A stretch of 64,000 nucleotides of DNA from Methylobacterium sp. J-078. Lineage in GTDB: Bacteria > Pseudomonadota > Alphaproteobacteria > Rhizobiales > Beijerinckiaceae. Within the stretch, counting starts at the first letter, position 1. Each line of letters starts with the position of its first letter. Below are positions 19,500 through 28,844 of this stretch, one piece after another. Below the pieces are notes generated by a model. It had not been told where the DNA came from, searched no databases, and was given only the letters and a program-made list of their open reading frames with translations. The stretch lies in NCBI RefSeq assembly GCF_022829285.1, contig NZ_JAKSYI010000055.1, positions 1 through 64,000 on the forward strand, written 5' to 3'. Made by a program: the position numbers and the translations under genes.

Positions 19500-20456
19500 T
19501 CAGATCTCCGCGACGCGACGGTCGGGGCGGCGCAGCATGCGGTCGAGCAGCCGCTGCACCCGCAGGCCGCGGCGCTTGCGGCGGAACATCGCCTCGTAGT
19601 CGCGCAGGAAGCGGCCCGGGTCCGGGGCCTTGCCGACCTGGGCGGCGAGGAAGCCCTTGTCGGACGGCAGGTGCAGGATCGCGCAGGTCGCGGCGTCGGT
19701 GAAGGAAACCTGCCGGTGGTAAGTCCGGCTCGACCACCAGCGCACGATCTGCGCGCCGCGCTCCGGATTGCCGCTGCCGAGGTCGTCCACGGCGAGGCCG
19801 TCCGCCATGGCTCGGTGGATCGCGGCCGTGACCACCATCTCGTCACCCACGTGGTGCAGGGCGTCGAGGGCACCGACGTAGCGCGGGAGGCAGGCGTCGA
19901 TGGCCTGCGTGAGCGTCCGAAACCGTTCGCTCGGACCTGCGATGAACTCGCCGCCGAACCAAAGCGGTCGCTCCACCGCGATTCCTGCGATGCGCTCGAG
20001 GTCCGCCCGGACGCGGGCGATCCCGTAGGCCGGGTAGATCTGCTCGGAGATCTCGTAGACCGAGAGGGCGTCGGAGAGGGCGAGCGGGCGCTGCAGAACG
20101 CAGTCGATGTCCACGAGCCCGACATGGGCTTCGAGATCGCCGCGGGCGAAGGCCCTGAGAACGTCGAGCTTGAAGTGCGCCGCGTAGAAGGGCGTTCCGG
20201 GGGGAACCACGGCCTGGAACGGGATTTCCACCACCCCGATCGTCCCGCACCCGAGTGCGTCGAGCCGGGCCCGGACGAGGGCGGCATCGTTGGTAATCAG
20301 CGAGAACGCTTCGTCCTGGGCCGCGAAGGAGGCGTGGCAGGTCGCAGCGCAGCGCAGGTAGGTGTCGATCGCGTCGGCCCGCCGCGCGAGGTTGACGCCG
20401 CCGCTGGTTGCCGCGTCGAGGTAGAGCAGCCCGTAGAACCCGTAGCGGCTTGGCAT
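19500..20456 (-). CDS. Putative glycosyltransferase-like protein of the polysaccharide cluster
   Basis: I do not recognise a named family. The 318-residue protein begins MPSRYGFYGLLYLDAAT, contains a D-x-D triad at residues 116-118 (GLVDIDCVL) preceded by an FKLDVLRAF helix, and ends in a basic, arginine-rich tail. The layout resembles a GT-A glycosyltransferase with metal-binding DxD, and no membrane helix is seen. The stop of the polymerase gene (20458-20460) is one base before its ATG at 20456, so translation is probably coupled. An earlier in-frame start at 20480 is possible. Confidence 0.55.
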   Translation of the reverse strand: MPSRYGFYGLLYLDAATSGGVNLARRADAIDTYLRCAATCHASFAAQDEAFSLITNDAALVRARLDALGCGTIGVVEIPFQAVVPPGTPFYAAHFKLDVLRAFARGDLEAHVGLVDIDCVLQRPLALSDALSVYEISEQIYPAYGIARVRADLERIAGIAVERPLWFGGEFIAGPSERFRTLTQAIDACLPRYVGALDALHHVGDEMVVTAAIHRAMADGLAVDDLGSGNPERGAQIVRWWSSRTYHRQVSFTDAATCAILHLPSDKGFLAAQVGKAPDPGRFLRDYEAMFRRKRRGLRVQRLLDRMLRRPDRRVAEI

Positions 20457-20457
20457 C

Positions 20458-21789
20458 TCAGGCTCCGACGCGTGGACCATCCGCCGCCCGACGCGGTCCG
20501 TAGACCCGGCCGCCGACCAGGAAGGCGTAGAAGAGCAGGATCGTGGCGAGGCAGTTGTGCCGCATGAACTGGAAGTCGGTCGCGGAGGAGGCCGTGAACA
20601 GGATCAGGATGCAGCCGAGGATGTCCGCCGACGATCCGAGCGACCGGTTGGCGCTGACCCTCAGGCCCATGATCAGAATGACGATGTAGGCCGCAAGACC
20701 GAGGTAGCCGAGCACGATGAGCACATCGAGGGCGCTGTTGTGGAAGTTCGGCGTGAAGAAGAACTCGAAGTAGGACCACAGGTCCCACACCTGCGAGTAG
20801 GGATCGCGCTGGAAGAAGCCACCGTAGCCGTAGCCGATCCAGGGATGCTTGGCGATGTAGCCCGGAGCGAGGGCCCAGAAGTCGCCGCGCCCCGTGAGGT
20901 TTGAGGAGCGCCCGAACAGTTCGGTGACCGCGCCCACATCGATGTGCGGCAGCAGGACGGAGATCAGCAGCGTTGCCATCCCGACGACGAAGAACACGGC
21001 TCCGCGCAGGCGCGGTGCGGCGCGCGCCGTCGTGATCATTGCCACCGAGACCGCCAGGGCGAGGATGGCGGAGGCCGAGTTGGCCAGGACGAGGGCAATC
21101 GCGCAGAGCGCGAGGCCGATCCAGCGCCAGACCGGGGATTTCGAGAACGAGCGCGGCTGGAAGAGCAGCACCAGGAATGCCGAGGCGGCGTTGATGCCCA
21201 TGTGGATCTTGTGGCTGAAGACGCCGCTGAACTCGCCCGCCGTGAGCAGTCCCGGCCGATCCGGCTCGGTCGTGACCAGCTCGGGGATGATCGCGAGGAG
21301 GACGAGGGAGAAGGCGATGCACGGAACCACCACCCGCGCCAGGGCGCCGAGCAGGACGTCCGGATGCACCTGCGTCGCGAGGGCGTCGGCGATGACGATG
21401 TTGGCGACCAGCATCACGCAGAAGACGAAGGCCTGGGCGGGCTGGTAGGCCCAGGTCGCCGAGGCGAGGACGTAGAGGGCGAACGGAATGAGGAGCGCGA
21501 AGCGCGGTTCCAGGCCCTGCCGCCAGAGGCTGCGCAGCACCACGAGCCCCGAAATCGCGTAGAGGAGGATCCAGCCGAGCATGTTGACGATGTCCGCGCG
21601 GGAATCGTCGTTGCCCACGAGGCCGGCTTCCTTGGGGGCGCGGGGCTGGAACGAGAAGTTGTAGAACGCGGTCGACGCGAGGAACATCGCGAGGATCGCG
21701 AAGGCCATGCGGGCGACGCGCCAGCGATCCGCCGCGCGGCCCGGCACGGGGAGGGCTCCGCTCTGCAGCGAGGCGGTCACGGCGTTCAC
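20458..21789 (-). CDS. O-antigen ligase / Wzy-type polymerase family membrane protein
   Basis: The 443-residue protein has about ten hydrophobic helices and a large periplasmic loop with WIGYGYGGFFQRDP and TPNFHNSALDVLIVLG, features of the PF04932 O-antigen ligase/polymerase family. In a polysaccharide cluster the likely role is periplasmic polymerisation of lipid-linked repeat units. The start is a GTG at 21789 overlapping the stop of the Wzc-like gene as GTGA. The DxD protein (19500-20456) follows directly. All three form one operon with the acyltransferase and deacetylase upstream. Confidence 0.85.
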   Translation of the reverse strand: MNAVTASLQSGALPVPGRAADRWRVARMAFAILAMFLASTAFYNFSFQPRAPKEAGLVGNDDSRADIVNMLGWILLYAISGLVVLRSLWRQGLEPRFALLIPFALYVLASATWAYQPAQAFVFCVMLVANIVIADALATQVHPDVLLGALARVVVPCIAFSLVLLAIIPELVTTEPDRPGLLTAGEFSGVFSHKIHMGINAASAFLVLLFQPRSFSKSPVWRWIGLALCAIALVLANSASAILALAVSVAMITTARAAPRLRGAVFFVVGMATLLISVLLPHIDVGAVTELFGRSSNLTGRGDFWALAPGYIAKHPWIGYGYGGFFQRDPYSQVWDLWSYFEFFFTPNFHNSALDVLIVLGYLGLAAYIVILIMGLRVSANRSLGSSADILGCILILFTASSATDFQFMRHNCLATILLFYAFLVGGRVYGPRRAADGPRVGA

Positions 21790-23942
21790 GCGCGCGTCCC
21801 CGTCGGGCTCACCGTCCGTGCCAGGACCATGCCGGAGAGGGAGAGCCTCGCCGCTTCGCAGAGGCCGACCGCTTCCTGGACATTCGCCTTGCGGCCGCGC
21901 TCGTTCTCCACCACGAGCAGGCCGGCATCGGCCGCAGCGGCGACGAGGGCGAGGGATTCACCGGGCGCCGACCCGAAATCCAGAACCACGAGGGCGTAGT
22001 CGACGAGCGCCTGGCGCACGAGGCCGGAAAGGCCCGGGCCGCCGATGCGTCGCAGGTCGTTGGCCGCGGTCGCGTCGGCGGGCAGGAATCCGATACCATC
22101 CTCGCGGATCGGCCAGACGGCCTCCTCGATGCTGATCCGTCCCGCGCTGCAGGCCCCGAGCCCGACGGCCGCGTCGAGCCCGAGGAAGGCGGTCAGGCCG
22201 CGGGCGCCGATGGCGGCATCGATGAGGAGCACCTTCGCGCCGATGCTGGCCGCGGCCCGTGCCAGATCCAGCGCCACGAGGCCGGACATGTCGTTGGCCT
22301 CCGTGGACGACACGCCGATCGAGCGTGGTCCGCCAGGGCGCCCGACGCCGAGCCGGTCGATCAGCTCGAGCCACGGCCGGGCATCCGTGCGGTAGAGGTT
22401 GGCGCTTCCGGGATGGACCGCCCTTGTCGCCACCGGAACGGACCCGAGGATGCGCAGCCGCGAGGCCTGTTCGAGGTCGTTCCGGGAGCCGACCTTGCCC
22501 GCCATCAGGTCGAGAGCCGTGAGGCCGCCCGCGCCGACGATCAGACCCGCCATCGCGGCGAGAGCCAGGATCAGGGAGGCGGGCGGGTTCGAGGACCGCT
22601 CCGGCGCTACGGCGGGGGCGACCTTCCGGATATTGGTGGAGTTCAGCAGCGCCTGCTCCTGCAACTGCCGGCTCCTGACCAGGGCGGAATTGTAGACCGA
22701 CCGGCTGGCCTCGGCCTTGCGCTCCAGTTCCCGCAACTGGACGAAGGCGTTGCTCGCCGAATTCGCCGTCCGGCTCTGGGCCTCGATCTCGCGGGTGTAG
22801 AGCCGCTCCGTCTCGCGGGCTCGGGCGAGGTCGCTGCGGGCCGCCTGGGCGAGGCGATCGATCTCCTGGTTGATGCTCGTCTGCGCTTCCTGCACCTCGC
22901 GGCGCAGATCCACGAGGTCGGGGTGCCGAGGCCCGAGCTTGTTCTCGAGGCTGGCATAGCGCCGCTTGACCTCGGCCATCTGCACCCGGAGAGCCGTGAT
23001 CGTGGAGGAATCCAGGCTTTCCAGGCTGCCCTGGCCGCGATTGATCTTCGACAAGCCGTCGACGCGCGCCTGAGCTTCCGCCACCTGCGTGCGGGCGCGG
23101 CCGAGCTGGGAGTTGAGTTCGGCGAGTTGCTGGTCGCTCAGGAGGCGCCCGCCCGCATTGACGAGCTTGTTCGAGACCTTGAATGCCTCGACCGCGTCCT
23201 CGGCCGCGCGGACGCGGGCTTGCATCTGCTTGATGTTCCCATCGATCGACGCGCTGGAATTGCGCGCCAGATCGGCCTGCGCCTCGGCGCTTTCCGTGAT
23301 GTAGCTGTCGACCACCGTGTTCGCCACGAGGGCGCTCTTGCGGGCATCCGCGCTCGTCATCGTGATCTCGACGACGAAGCTGCGCTCGATCCGGCGGATG
23401 GCGAGACGGTCGCTGAGGACCGCGACGGCGCGGGCCTTTAGGTCCGGCGCCGCCTTCTCACGAGTGCCGAGGAAAGCGGTGAAGACGCCCTTCACCGCGC
23501 CGATGGCGTCGCCGACGAGCGAGGATTTGGTACCGTTGAATTCCGGGTCCTCGGTGAGGCGGAGCTTGTCCACCACGTGTTCCAGCAGGTCGGTCGCCTT
23601 CAGCACCCGCATCTCGCTCTCGACGAGGTTCGTCACGGCGTCGGCGGATTGGGCCGACGGCTGCACCTCGGTGTCGAGGACCTTCAGGCCGCGCGGATCG
23701 ATGATGATCTGCGCGGTCGCGACGAAGCGCGGCGTGCTCGTGGCGACGACGGCGAGGCCGATGCCGAGGGCGAGGAGGACGGTCAGGATCAGCCAGCCGA
23801 TCCGGCGGCGCAGGATGGCGCCGAGGTGCCGGAGGGTGATGGTCTTGGCGGCACCGGCCACCGGCACGGGCTCGACGGCGTGCGCCGGATCCGGGCGTGC
23901 CATCAGGACGCGGGAGAGGTCGGCGACTTCAACGCTCTTCAT
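21786..23942 (-). CDS. Wzc/GumC-type chain-length protein with a degenerate tyrosine-kinase domain
   Basis: The 718-residue product has a Wzz domain between two membrane helices (about 50-70 and 475-497) with long coiled coils (about 240-440), as in Wzc, ExoP and GumC. The C-terminal BY-kinase-like domain from about 541 is altered. The Walker A position reads GVSSTEANDMSG (543-554), with no GKT/S and no lysine. The Walker A' position reads VLLIDAAIG instead of the usual DAD-x-R. No tyrosine cluster ends the protein. It probably sets chain length or aids export but should not autophosphorylate. The ATG at 23942 gives MKSVEVADLSR; an upstream frame to 24026 is not conserved. Confidence 0.85.
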   Translation of the reverse strand: MKSVEVADLSRVLMARPDPAHAVEPVPVAGAAKTITLRHLGAILRRRIGWLILTVLLALGIGLAVVATSTPRFVATAQIIIDPRGLKVLDTEVQPSAQSADAVTNLVESEMRVLKATDLLEHVVDKLRLTEDPEFNGTKSSLVGDAIGAVKGVFTAFLGTREKAAPDLKARAVAVLSDRLAIRRIERSFVVEITMTSADARKSALVANTVVDSYITESAEAQADLARNSSASIDGNIKQMQARVRAAEDAVEAFKVSNKLVNAGGRLLSDQQLAELNSQLGRARTQVAEAQARVDGLSKINRGQGSLESLDSSTITALRVQMAEVKRRYASLENKLGPRHPDLVDLRREVQEAQTSINQEIDRLAQAARSDLARARETERLYTREIEAQSRTANSASNAFVQLRELERKAEASRSVYNSALVRSRQLQEQALLNSTNIRKVAPAVAPERSSNPPASLILALAAMAGLIVGAGGLTALDLMAGKVGSRNDLEQASRLRILGSVPVATRAVHPGSANLYRTDARPWLELIDRLGVGRPGGPRSIGVSSTEANDMSGLVALDLARAAASIGAKVLLIDAAIGARGLTAFLGLDAAVGLGACSAGRISIEEAVWPIREDGIGFLPADATAANDLRRIGGPGLSGLVRQALVDYALVVLDFGSAPGESLALVAAAADAGLLVVENERGRKANVQEAVGLCEAARLSLSGMVLARTVSPTGTRA

Positions 23943-24153
23943 CAGCTGCACCGGCCTGGCCTCCCCGAACCCGTCATCCCGTATTCCGGCATCTGCGCCG
24001 AGGTCGTGTCCCGCTTTGGAACGCATTTGTTCCGAAATCTGGGCGGTCGCCCGGCGGGATCCGCGCCGTTTCCTCCGGTCTGCATGGCGTGAGCCAGGGA
24101 CTCAGCCGCGTTCCGGCCCCTCGCGGCGAAGCGATCCTCGGGGATGGGGTATC

Positions 24154-25278
24154 TCATCGTCCGCTGCCCCGGACCGCCGCAGCCCGACGCTCGGCGATCC
24201 TGGCTCGGAGCCGATGGATCGCTGGCCGGAGGCGCCGCTTGAGGTCGAGCCGGGCGAAGTGAAGCACGGTCGCCAGTTGGCCCGGCCTGATGAGTCCGAG
24301 CCGAGAACGGCGCGTCACCACCGTCTGGAGCGGGATGCAGGTGGCGCCGACCTGAGCTTTGTAGGGCATGTCTCCCCACATCAGGTTGAAATCCACGATT
24401 CCCCGCGCCCGGCAGGCCTCGATCGAGTTGATGAGCGTGATCTTGCCCAGGCTGCTCGTCGGATAGCCGGGATCGTACCCATGGGTCAGGAAATAGGCCT
24501 GATCCCCCGAAAGGCAGATGAGGTCGGCGGCCAGGATCGTATCGCCCATCGTCAGGATCGAGGCATGTCCGACCTTGGACGCCACCGCCGTGAGGCGCAC
24601 GGTCTCGCTGTCGTCGATGCCGTAGCGCCGGCCCTGCCCCTCGATCCGGATGCGGCCGAACGCGGTGATCGCGTCGAGAACGCTCCGCTGCGGGCCGGCC
24701 TCGAAGCGGATCGCCACGCCCGGGTTGTCGCGCGCGAGGTTGCGCAGACAGCGCTTGGTGTTGGCGACGACCTTGGGCGGTACCTGCGCCGCGCTGTCCG
24801 ACAGGGGCAGGCGCCAGTTGTTCTGGTAATGGAACACGAACCGCCGCGGTCCCCGGGGGAGGGGGGTGGCGAGTTCGACATCCTCGAAGACGACGAAGCC
24901 CGCGCCGGCCTTCGCCATGAGCCGGTCCGCCAGTGTCGAGACCATCGTCTCGTCGATGCGGGCAAGGCGTCCCTGATGGATCAGGCCACCCTTCGCACGG
25001 GTGAAGACGAGGCGCGGCGCGTCCCGCCCGGGCTGCGCCTCGACGATGAGGAGCGCGCCGGCCTCGTAGGCGCGCAGCCAGGCCGGTTGGGTGAAGAGCG
25101 TGCAGGGCGCCGCATCGGCGTATCGCGACGCCTCGTCGGTCCGGAGGCGCAAGGCCCCATCGGCGGCGACATAGTCCGCTGCGGTCAGGACCCGGCGGCC
25201 CGACGGGCCGAGCGGGCGCTCGACCGGCGACGGCGTCGCGTCCGGGGCGGATCGTGCCATGGCGAGGGACCCACTCAT
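24154..25278 (-). CDS. GNAT/FemAB-like acyltransferase (BioF2 acetyltransferase domain)
   Basis: The 374-residue protein matches polysaccharide-cluster acetyltransferases of the CelD/BioF2 (PF13480) group. It has an N-terminal half with TLFTQPAWLRAYEAG and a C-terminal half with SYP-like GYDPGYPTSSLGKITL and FNLMWGDMPYKAQVG. Expected role: acylation of a sugar or of a lipid-linked intermediate. The start is unsure. The ATG at 25278 has GGAAAG 6 bases upstream and is preferred; an ATG at 25350, ten bases after the upstream deacetylase stop, is the alternative. Confidence 0.75.
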   Translation of the reverse strand: MSGSLAMARSAPDATPSPVERPLGPSGRRVLTAADYVAADGALRLRTDEASRYADAAPCTLFTQPAWLRAYEAGALLIVEAQPGRDAPRLVFTRAKGGLIHQGRLARIDETMVSTLADRLMAKAGAGFVVFEDVELATPLPRGPRRFVFHYQNNWRLPLSDSAAQVPPKVVANTKRCLRNLARDNPGVAIRFEAGPQRSVLDAITAFGRIRIEGQGRRYGIDDSETVRLTAVASKVGHASILTMGDTILAADLICLSGDQAYFLTHGYDPGYPTSSLGKITLINSIEACRARGIVDFNLMWGDMPYKAQVGATCIPLQTVVTRRSRLGLIRPGQLATVLHFARLDLKRRLRPAIHRLRARIAERRAAAVRGSGR

Positions 25279-25360
25279 CTCGATCTTTCCGGTCTTCCCG
25301 TCCCGAGCTTCGGCCCGGTCGCGAACGCGGTCCTGGACATTTGCGGCCATCGTGTCGGCA

Positions 25361-26227
25361 TTAGGCGGCGAGGGCCGGCGGCACGAACCGCGGCTCGGCA
25401 CGGGTGGCGTAGTAGACGACCGTGCTGATTGGCCAGCCCGGCTCGAAATGGTGGCGCGGCAGGTAGCGGGGCATACCCTCGCCGGCCTGGAGAGACCCGC
25501 GCACGCTCGAGAAGATGGCGCGGTATCCGCTGGCGGTAGCCCGTGCGAGGGCCCGCTCGCTCATCGCGGTGGTGCGTCCGAACGGCCAGGCGAAGCTGGT
25601 GCATTCCCCCGGCAGCCGTGCCTCGACCGCCGCGCGGCAGCCCGCGATCTCGGCGTCGAGTTCGTCTTCGGGCAGGCGCGAGACCTCGCGGTGCGTCAGG
25701 GTGTGCGCGCCGATCTCGACGTTCTCGCGTGCGAGGCGCGCCAGGGTTTCCCAGTCGGCGAGCGGCAGTGGCTTGGCGTAGCGGGCGTTGCGCCGGAACG
25801 CCTCGCAGGCACCGGCCGGCTTCTCGATGAATGCGGGGCAGACCATCAGGGCGTAGGGGATGCCGGCTCCGCGCAGGACGGGATGCGCCTGGCTCGCGAT
25901 GTTCTCGAAACCGTCGTCGACGGAGAGGTGGAACAGGCGTCCCCGCCGGCGCGACGATCCGTCGAGGAGCGAAGCCAGCTCCGCCGTGGTGATGAAGTCG
26001 CCCTCGCGCTTCAGGGCCGCGAAGAGGCGGGTCGCGTGCTCGCGCTCCTGCGGGAACAGGTAGTGGAAGGTCAGGCAACGGACCGTGTCGGCGGTCCGCT
26101 CGTAGGCCAGGGGCCGGACACGATCCATGATCCCGCGCAGGATCAGGCGCTTGACCCGGTCGGACAGGCCGGCCGGCGGCGTCATTGCCGAGGCCGACGT
26201 CGCGTAAGCAGGGGACGGGTCAGACAT
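25361..26227 (-). CDS. Polysaccharide deacetylase (NodB homology) family protein
   Basis: The NodB signature is present: HLSVDDGFEN provides the catalytic and metal-binding Asp pair, and HTLTHREVSRL the two metal His. Later come AWPFGRT and a C-terminal LPRHHFEPG. Family members remove N- or O-acetyl groups from polysaccharides. From the ATG at 26227 the protein has 288 residues. In-frame ATGs at 26308 and 26395 would lengthen it, but no start has a strong ribosome site. Whether it acts in the cytosol or is exported is unclear, as no typical signal peptide is visible. Confidence 0.82.
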   Translation of the reverse strand: MSDPSPAYATSASAMTPPAGLSDRVKRLILRGIMDRVRPLAYERTADTVRCLTFHYLFPQEREHATRLFAALKREGDFITTAELASLLDGSSRRRGRLFHLSVDDGFENIASQAHPVLRGAGIPYALMVCPAFIEKPAGACEAFRRNARYAKPLPLADWETLARLARENVEIGAHTLTHREVSRLPEDELDAEIAGCRAAVEARLPGECTSFAWPFGRTTAMSERALARATASGYRAIFSSVRGSLQAGEGMPRYLPRHHFEPGWPISTVVYYATRAEPRFVPPALAA

Positions 26228-26690
26228 GGAAGAATGGGCGTGGATCGCGGGAGGCCGGTCGCGCTGGGCCTCTGCCTCTGTCCACACCGTGCCGTGGAGG
26301 ATCTGCATCGCGATCGAGCGCTCCGTCGATAAGCAACCAGGAACCCGGAACGGGACGGGCCACGATGCGCCTCGGACCGGTCCGACGTCGTCCACAGCCG
26401 ATACCTCCGTGGGTGACGGACCGGAACAAGGCCGACCATAGACCGAGAGGGTAAAGGAACGCTCGCGTGGCCTTCGAAAAATGGCATATGGTTACCAATA
26501 TATTCTTGTTCACCGACAGAAACCTATCTGTCTCGAAATCCGTTATATTGACGTTTGCGTGGTCCATTCTTGGCTCAATCCCGAACATGACCGTGCCATC
26601 TTGTGGCGACAGGGTCCGGCATTCCGCCTGCATTGCGGTCATCGAACATGCGGCTCGTCATCCATTCGGACCGTCCGCGCGCCTTCGAGA
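26228..26690. other. Divergent intergenic region with an AT-rich core
   Basis: This gap separates the leftward deacetylase operon from the rightward beta-helix operon. The segment 26475-26580 is markedly AT-rich for this genome and probably holds promoters for both directions. An inverted repeat lies at 26515-26532. The beta-helix frame is open upstream to 26481, but the extra residues (MAYGYQYILVHRQ) look non-coding. Confidence 0.5.
26515..26532. promoter_or_regulatory. Inverted repeat in the divergent polysaccharide promoter region
   Basis: GACAGA-AACCTA-TCTGTC is a perfect 6-base inverted repeat with a 6-base spacer, lying in the AT-rich core. Its location between two divergent polysaccharide operons suggests an operator. 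The regulator is unknown. Confidence 0.45.
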
Positions 26691-28844
26691 ATGAAGCTCA
26701 TGACGCTGCCTCAGGCTAGCACTTCGACCCCTGGCCGCGATGCCCTTCGCCGGCATCGGGTTCGGCCGGCCTGTCTGGTTGCGATCGGCCTGCTCGCAGG
26801 CGCGGCGCTCCAGTTCGCCCGTGACGCGAAGGGCGCGACCGACTCGCGCATGCCCGGATTCCAGATTCGGGTCGATCCCGGCGTGAGCCGCTCCGCTACG
26901 ACGGCGGGGCGGGAGATCGTGGTCGCGACGCTCGAGGAGGCCCTCGACGTCCTTCGGCAACGGCGACGGGCGGGGCGTGACGGAGAGGGGGGCGCCCTGA
27001 TCGCGTTCGCCGGCGGGGTCCATCGTCTCGCGGAGCCGGTCCGGATCGAGAAGGGCTTGGGCGGGCTCCCCGGTCAGCCCCTGGTCCTGCGCGGGGCCGC
27101 GGACGGAAGCACCCGGATCGTCGGCAGCGTTCCCCTGGCGCCGGTCGATGAACCCCTGCCGGGCGGTGTCGATCCGCAGCAGCGCAGCCGCGTGCGCAGC
27201 TATCGCCTGCCGCGCGCCGCCGCCGACGAGCCCAGCATCAACGTGCACCGCATCCACCCGGTGCCGTCGCCCCCCCTCGGTCTGGAGATCTTCGACGCGC
27301 AGGGCGCGCTGATGCCCGCCCGCTGGCCGAATGCCGGCTGGGCACACCTCGCTCTGCCAGACGAGCCGCCTAAGGGCGCAGAGGCCACGGACCCCACGAT
27401 CCTCCTCCCGGAAGGGCGCGCGGCCCGCTGGCGCGACGAGGGCGACCTCTGGATCGCCGGGTATCTCGGCCAGGACTGGTCCTTCGAGACGCTGCCGGCG
27501 CTGGCCCTGCCCCCCGCCGCGAACCGCCTCGCGCTGCTCGGCACGCCGCATTACCCCCTGCGGCCGAAGGACCGCTTCTACGTCGAGAACGCCCTGGCGG
27601 AGCTCGACGCACCGGGCGAATGGTGGCGCGACACGAAGCGTGGCCTCGTCCTCCTGATTCCGCGCCAGGACTCGGCCGGGCCGATCGAGGTCTCCGTCGC
27701 TTCGGGCCTGATCGCGATCGACGGGGCCAGTCACGTCCGCCTCGAGGGGCTCACCCTGGAGCGCACGCGCGGCGACGCCGTCGTGGTGACGGGGGGCGAC
27801 GATGTCGTCCTGGAGGATTGCACCCTGCGCTGGACCGGCGGTCGCGGTCTCGTGATCACGGACGCGGTCCGCTCGGGCCTTCGGCGCTCCGTGGTGGCCG
27901 AGACCGGCGAGGGCGGGGTCACCCTCACTGGCGGCGACCGGGCGCGCCTCGTTCCGGGCGGCAACTTCGTCGAGGACAGCGTCCTCGTCCGGTTCAGCCG
28001 CCTCGGACGGACCTACAAGGCGGCGGTCTCGGTGGATGGCGTCGGCATGCGGGTTACCGGTAACCTCGTCGCGCACGCGCCGCACCTCGCCATCCTGTTC
28101 CAGGGCAACGATCACGAAATCGCACGCAATGAGATTTACGATGTCGTTAGGGAATCGTCGGATGCATCTGCGATCTATACGGGGCGCGATATCACCGCTC
28201 AGGGCACGCGTCTGAGTGGAAATTTTCTTCACGACATCCGCCCCGAACCTGGGTTCGAGGTGAAAGGAATCTATCTCGATGACATGGCGAGCGGTTTGAG
28301 CATCACCGGCAACCTGTTTCTCCGTGTCGACCAGCCGGTTTTCATCGGGGGCGGCCGGGACAACACCGTGATGGGCAACACCTTCGTGGGGTCCCCGCCC
28401 GCGTTCTTCCTTGATGGGCGGGGCGAAGTCTGGGCGGGTCCGCCGATCACGAGCTCGGCCAACACGGTGCGCGCGGCCTTCGATTCGGTACTGGCGACCC
28501 GGCCGCCATGGTCGACGCGCTATCCTCTGTTGGCTGGCCTTCTGTCGGACCGGCCCCTGGCCGCCAAGCGCAACGTCTTTCGCGACAATCTTCTCGTGTC
28601 GAGTGGCGCGCCGCAGATCGAGGCCGGTGCCGATCCGCGCCTGCAGACGGTCGGGGCCAACCGGACCCTCGAGGCGCCGGAGGCCGCGCGGGCGCCGACG
28701 CTCGCCGCCCTCGAACCCATCCTCGCGACGGATCGAACCATCCCGCACGCGCTCGATGCGTTCGACCGCGCCGCGATCCTCTCCCGAATTGCCACCCTCA
28801 AACGACGGGCCGGCCATCTTCTCACACGCGACGGATCTCCATGA
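26691..28844 (+). CDS. Right-handed parallel beta-helix protein, probably exported
   Basis: The 717-residue protein has a basic N-terminus and a hydrophobic segment (about residues 30-45, ACLVAIGLLAGAALQF) that looks like a signal peptide. Many PbH1-type repeats follow between about 340 and 600 (such as IDGASHVRLEGLTLERT, VTGNLVAHAPHLAILFQGN, ITGNLFLRV). Such folds are found in polysaccharide lyases, epimerases and hydrolases that trim or modify the polymer in the periplasm or outside. A specific activity cannot be named. The glycosyltransferase that follows overlaps its stop as ATGA. Confidence 0.8.
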   Translation: MKLMTLPQASTSTPGRDALRRHRVRPACLVAIGLLAGAALQFARDAKGATDSRMPGFQIRVDPGVSRSATTAGREIVVATLEEALDVLRQRRRAGRDGEGGALIAFAGGVHRLAEPVRIEKGLGGLPGQPLVLRGAADGSTRIVGSVPLAPVDEPLPGGVDPQQRSRVRSYRLPRAAADEPSINVHRIHPVPSPPLGLEIFDAQGALMPARWPNAGWAHLALPDEPPKGAEATDPTILLPEGRAARWRDEGDLWIAGYLGQDWSFETLPALALPPAANRLALLGTPHYPLRPKDRFYVENALAELDAPGEWWRDTKRGLVLLIPRQDSAGPIEVSVASGLIAIDGASHVRLEGLTLERTRGDAVVVTGGDDVVLEDCTLRWTGGRGLVITDAVRSGLRRSVVAETGEGGVTLTGGDRARLVPGGNFVEDSVLVRFSRLGRTYKAAVSVDGVGMRVTGNLVAHAPHLAILFQGNDHEIARNEIYDVVRESSDASAIYTGRDITAQGTRLSGNFLHDIRPEPGFEVKGIYLDDMASGLSITGNLFLRVDQPVFIGGGRDNTVMGNTFVGSPPAFFLDGRGEVWAGPPITSSANTVRAAFDSVLATRPPWSTRYPLLAGLLSDRPLAAKRNVFRDNLLVSSGAPQIEAGADPRLQTVGANRTLEAPEAARAPTLAALEPILATDRTIPHALDAFDRAAILSRIATLKRRAGHLLTRDGSP

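Noticed and set aside
22413-23441. Long open frame on the plus strand opposite the Wzc-like gene
   Set aside because: It is the antisense shadow of a GC-rich gene; its composition is aberrant and it has no recognisable domain, whereas the minus-strand frame is a clear Wzz/Wzc protein.
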